DNA of 64,000 nucleotides. It comes from CAWIHK01 sp963835935 (GTDB lineage: Bacteria > Bacteroidota > Ignavibacteria > UBA10030 > CAVZMI01). Position numbers and translations under genes: made by a program. Every line of letters begins with the position of its first letter. Position 1 is the first letter of the stretch. Of the stretch, positions 61,301 through 64,000 are shown piece after piece. The notes under the pieces are model-generated. The model saw only the letters and a program-made list of their open reading frames with translations. It ran no database searches and had not been told where the DNA came from. Location: positions 806,001 through 870,000 of the forward strand of contig CAWIHK010000001.1 in assembly GCA_963835935.1 (NCBI GenBank), in the 5' to 3' direction.

Positions 61301-63998
61301 CCTTTTCTTTTACAGGATCTTTTCCAGCAGCGATCAGTTCTGCATCTATAAGACGATTGAATCTATTATTGTACCAGGAAGATTCGAGCACGGTGTCATT
61401 CCGGTCATAAATAATCTGCATCCAGGAGTCAAACTCTATTTTTGAAAAAGTGCGGTCAGGAAATTCGGTTTTTACCAGGCGACTCATCGCATCGTAATAC
61501 AATACAGGTGTAACCCCGGTTTCCACAAGTTCTTTCACATCTTCAAACTTGTAGGTTGTAGAAAAATATGGTTCATATTGTTTTACAGGATTGCCTTTAT
61601 TGTTGAGTATCGTCCTTCCATTACCGATCCACCGAAGTTGTGGGGGATTGATCGTTGATGTATCAATATCTTGAATGATATAAGTATCGTTGAGATCCAC
61701 GGTTGCTTTTTTTGCCAATCCCGGTTCCGCCTGTACTTTTTTCATTACAATCTGTCCAAGTCCGTTTGAGTATTCAAAACTAAGTTGGACGGGGGAATTG
61801 TTATTTTTTTGGAAATGTTCATCTCTGACAATTGATGCAACAACTACCGGCCTACTGGAATTCTTATACACATCAAAATCATACACAAATCGGGCTGTGG
61901 CGTGCTGTAATAGTTGTTTTCCTTTTTCCGCCAACGTTATTGAATCAGCAACACCATCGGGAGTATCTTGTACATTAAAAAATTGATCAACCAAATTTGT
62001 TTCGGCAACATCAGTATAATCATGAAGCCCTGCAAGATCGTCGGCTTCATTTCCCTTTCCGAAAATTGCCATAGCCTTCACTAAGCCTAATTCATCATTA
62101 ATAGTTTCCGAGAGGTTATCGTTTGCATCTTTTATTCGTTGCGGAGAAAGTGTACGGAAATTGAATACCTCTACCGTGGTTACATTACCCACCGCATCTT
62201 CCGTTTCTTCAATAAGAAAGAAATAATTACCGTAGTATTTTACCTTGGTTTTAGCGCCAAAAGGTTCTGTATATGATATGGGGACATAAAAACGCTGCTG
62301 TGCATCTATTAAAGTTTCTGCTCCTTCAAGGTATTGAATTGTTCCAGATGGAATCCACCAGTTGACATCTTCTTTGCCATTTTCATCTATCGCATGGGTG
62401 AATTTTCCTTCTTCCATCAAATTTATAAGTGTGCCGTCGTCCGCTTTTGCAGAATAAATATCGGCGAGCAGTTGAGGAATATAAGCCAGTTGGTAGTTCT
62501 CGAATGGAATTGCTTTTGAGTTCAATTGAAGTAAGGGGAGTGCGGCTGTCAGGTCATCATTATAATAAATTGTTCGGACATGTTCAATCAATCTCCTTTG
62601 AGCTTTCCCCGGTGTTGATGGTGAATTAATTTCCTGATAAAGTTTTTCAATTGATTTACTATCATCAAGAATGTTCTTGAAATCTTCTAGGGAATAATAA
62701 GAGCCGGTTTTTGGAACATCCTTCAATTCAAAAGTTTTTGTTTCAGCGGGAAGCCGCAGTCGGTTGACGTCATCGCCGATAGCATCATCAGTGAATTTAT
62801 TTTGGGTATAAGTAATTAATAATTTATTCTGAGCATTTTGTGTTTCAATGGGCAGGGTTGCATCTTTTTTAATTCTTGGATAAACCACCGAAGCTGATTC
62901 CAGCACGTTCCCATATTCATCTAAATTGATATTCAGGTTATGAGCAATGCGAGGGTCTTCTGAATCACGTTCGTAACTGTATGTGATGGCTTCGCTTTCT
63001 TTCACAGTAAAAACAGCGTATTTGTTTTGCCCTTTTGGCTGTGCAAGTTCTATGATACAGTTATGAGTGACTACAGAAAATGGAGTGAGTTGTTTTTTTA
63101 AATCATCCGCCGTTGCTCCCGTTGCCGGCGCGTCATGTGCGAAAATTTCAGAGCGCAGTGCCATGCTTTTGCATGCCCGCAAAGCCTCGCGCCATTCATC
63201 CGCGCTGAGATTATCAACAATTGTATCTGGAATTCCCGGTGCGGGAATAATCCGCGCATCGGGTAAAGGAGATTCATACTGCAATACCGGGAAACCTTGC
63301 CTGTTCATTTCTTCATACCAATATTCATGGGCAAATTGGTTTAGAATATTTTCCCGGCTTAAAAAAGCGCCTGTATGAAACCATGTTTTGGAAACGACAG
63401 GTTCCTGATGCAATTCTTGGTCAATAATGTTTGTGGCATTTCCTTTTGCCCAATTCTCGAAAGATTCGGCATCGGTTTGTTCCACCATGCCGAAGCCGCG
63501 GAATTCTCTCTCAGGATGATCATAATATCCGTGGTGATATTTATAAGAGCTTACGAAACGCCAGCCCGTAATATTATCCAGTGTTTCAGTTTTTGAAATG
63601 CAATGTATTGGGAAATGAAGTTTTGTTATCCACGGCTTTCCGGCCATTTTATCTTCGATATAAAACTTTGTAGAAGGTGTGTACTCTAAAGAAACTTCTT
63701 TTCCCATGTTATTTTTATAAGAAATCATGATATGCGGTTTCTTACTATTCATCAGATCAATATATCGAAGCGGAGAAAAAGTGTCTTTCGATAAACTGCA
63801 TGACCAAACAATACAGACTACACCGTTCCCTAATAAATCTGTGACCGTAATTTTTGCATGGTTATGTACTTCAGGGAATGCATCAATTTCAAAAGGTGCA
63901 ACACTAAATGAGTTGCCGCTTAAATTCATCCAGCATGTGAATTTATTTTTTCTAAGATAAATTATATCGGTTGTTCCGGAACCATCAATATCTGCCAA
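58341..63998 (-). CDS. TcB-TcC fusion (SpvB/TcdB + Rhs core + variable toxin), 5' end outside window
   Basis: 1885 visible codons, open to the window edge. It begins in the SpvB/FG-GAP propeller (MADIDGSGTTDIIYL), passes the TcdB middle domains (GWRFVSSYKYHHGYYDHPEREFRGFGMVEQTD), then Rhs/YD repeats (YDALYRITQQTFP, YDGVGNILQMQH) and the conserved Rhs core end near residue 1560 (RYYILWLGRWLNPDPAG, LNLYAYCRANPLTY). This core encloses the effector and cleaves it off. The last ~310 residues are the variable effector: a putative PD-(D/E)XK-like nuclease (GELATDQFLDREGFYVF, GGFDSIAYN, WIDNKAYEG; ~1583-1632), then two hydrophobic segments (~1741-1761 and ~1773-1805). TcB and TcC are separate proteins in Photorhabdus. 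Confidence 0.88.
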   Translation of the reverse strand: MADIDGSGTTDIIYLRKNKFTCWMNLSGNSFSVAPFEIDAFPEVHNHAKITVTDLLGNGVVCIVWSCSLSKDTFSPLRYIDLMNSKKPHIMISYKNNMGKEVSLEYTPSTKFYIEDKMAGKPWITKLHFPIHCISKTETLDNITGWRFVSSYKYHHGYYDHPEREFRGFGMVEQTDAESFENWAKGNATNIIDQELHQEPVVSKTWFHTGAFLSRENILNQFAHEYWYEEMNRQGFPVLQYESPLPDARIIPAPGIPDTIVDNLSADEWREALRACKSMALRSEIFAHDAPATGATADDLKKQLTPFSVVTHNCIIELAQPKGQNKYAVFTVKESEAITYSYERDSEDPRIAHNLNINLDEYGNVLESASVVYPRIKKDATLPIETQNAQNKLLITYTQNKFTDDAIGDDVNRLRLPAETKTFELKDVPKTGSYYSLEDFKNILDDSKSIEKLYQEINSPSTPGKAQRRLIEHVRTIYYNDDLTAALPLLQLNSKAIPFENYQLAYIPQLLADIYSAKADDGTLINLMEEGKFTHAIDENGKEDVNWWIPSGTIQYLEGAETLIDAQQRFYVPISYTEPFGAKTKVKYYGNYFFLIEETEDAVGNVTTVEVFNFRTLSPQRIKDANDNLSETINDELGLVKAMAIFGKGNEADDLAGLHDYTDVAETNLVDQFFNVQDTPDGVADSITLAEKGKQLLQHATARFVYDFDVYKNSSRPVVVASIVRDEHFQKNNNSPVQLSFEYSNGLGQIVMKKVQAEPGLAKKATVDLNDTYIIQDIDTSTINPPQLRWIGNGRTILNNKGNPVKQYEPYFSTTYKFEDVKELVETGVTPVLYYDAMSRLVKTEFPDRTFSKIEFDSWMQIIYDRNDTVLESSWYNNRFNRLIDAELIAAGKDPVKEKEAAEGASKHANTPSIKHFDTLGRLVLLIENNGKDALNNDILFYTKNELDIEGNIRSITDTRGNTVMQHKFDMLGNKVYQLSMDAGQRWLLINILGNPLRTWDERNHEFSFEYDILHRPTAKKVIGGDGSTLLDNTFEKIIYGEGLLNDKVNNFRTKVVKIYDTAGKVETAQFDFKGNPISTSKTFAQKYKEVVDWSGANPDANLDGEVFTSAFEYDALYRITQQTFPDSSIFLPQYNEAGLLNTVQVTQNGNTEWFVKNIDYNEKAQRKTITYGNNVSTNYFYDEDTFRLIHLQTKRQNNDPLQDLYYTFDPVGNITHIEDKNIPAIFFNNQKITGTSYYTYDALYRLTDATGREHAGQLNFGMEDNWNDLPFLKQYSQNDPMAWRTYTQQYLYDGVGNILQMQHTATNDNWTRNYNYAANNNRLSSTTVGADTYNYPHHPQHGFITSLPHLQVMNWNFKDELQAVAKQAVVNGTPETTYYVYDNSGQRARKITERQAGAGVLNPSKKSERIYLGAVEIYREYDNTDTQTLERQTCHVMDDKTRIAMIETRTQGSDDAPSRLVRYQHGNHLGSASIETDDSLNARIISYEEYHPYGTTSYQAVDKDIKAAYKRYRYTGMERDEESGFSYHNARYYILWLGRWLNPDPAGIKAELNLYAYCRANPLTYTDTTGADPRSEIGEIGELATDQFLDREGFYVFRDWSKKVNEGGFDSIAYNPKTKEIFWIDNKAYEGRIKGASSLEKNFAQNRKAAIEFLHTQTGPEAEAALAAVENNEVKLISNAMSGPESRAAAGIFKRGIRFLDVYKRKMFSSLTEYAAHTVEKDIQALAMSRGMRIRKSGGFATLEGIGLVAAIAIGTTVILLSEDKLKAAKDMAVSAVVDTSLIAIFMKVAGVGGGMATIMTMVIGMESDNPDLNEQRAKERMINNYMYEAFPELFTKYRYCSKLWHSLCTGWQYEVTNPEAYEKIYNELEYAINHPYQLEKKEE

Positions 63999-64000
63999 TC

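Noticed and set aside
47514..63998. Tc locus as an ordinary Rhs/contact-dependent polymorphic toxin
   Set aside because: The TcA VRP1, pore and TcB-binding segments and the SpvB/TcdB part show a complete Tc complex rather than a lone Rhs toxin.

Overview
The window looks like a chromosomal segment of an FCB-group bacterium, most likely Ignavibacteriota or a close relative of Bacteroidota. The evidence is a type IX secretion C-terminal sorting domain of the NYPNPFNPSTTI kind (43237-44691), a TonB-dependent receptor with a carboxypeptidase-like N-terminal domain, very large secreted Ig/Fn3-like proteins, and AT-rich intergenic DNA with AAGGAG-type ribosome binding sites. No rRNA, tRNA or CRISPR array was recognised.

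Layout. 1-2.0 kb: the 3' part of an O-methyltransferase, a VOC-fold protein and a decayed aldo/keto reductase. 2.0-10.3 kb: two large exported proteins. 10.7-11.3 kb: a LysE-type exporter. 11.7-38.4 kb: a phosphate-starvation island. It holds two complete pst operons (pst-1 on the minus strand, 11718-16565, with two pstB genes; pst-2 on the plus strand, 23621-29209, behind a porin), phoB-phoR, two receiver-less PhoB-like DNA-binding proteins, a glycosyltransferase/metallophosphoesterase pair (Agt/PlcP-like), a two-domain acyltransferase resembling OlsF, an EEP-family membrane phosphatase or nuclease, a PAP2 phosphatase, and a CBS-histidine kinase with an atypical receiver protein. 38.5-43.2 kb: a TonB-dependent receptor gene cut by an IS110-family element. 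43.2-47.3 kb: a T9SS cargo protein, an acid-phosphatase-like metallophosphoesterase, a YncE-like propeller and a small membrane protein. 47.5-64 kb: an insecticidal-toxin-complex (Tc) locus on the minus strand, with a TcB-TcC fusion (cut by the window end) and a giant TcA broken by one frameshift.

How it works together. At least eleven intergenic sites share one architecture: 7-base units resembling CTTAACA or CGTAATA, repeated every 11 bases. This is the geometry of PhoB/PhoP boxes, often with a -10-like hexamer 9-11 bases downstream. They sit in front of pstS-1, the porin-pst-2 operon, agt-plcP, one receiver-less PhoB-like gene, olsF, EEP, PAP2, the TonB receptor, the atypical receiver gene and two paralogous genes for a ~60-residue single-span membrane protein that I cannot match to a named family. 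The inferred programme is phosphate uptake, scavenging of phosphate from organic esters, and replacement of phospholipids by phosphorus-free lipids.

The most unusual observations are: (1) the two PstB proteins of pst-1 carry complementary motif losses that would give one intact and one degenerate ATP site; (2) the small membrane protein family, with a Pho-type box in front of both copies; (3) the site set itself; (4) a Tc effector C-terminus that joins a putative nuclease to two hydrophobic segments.
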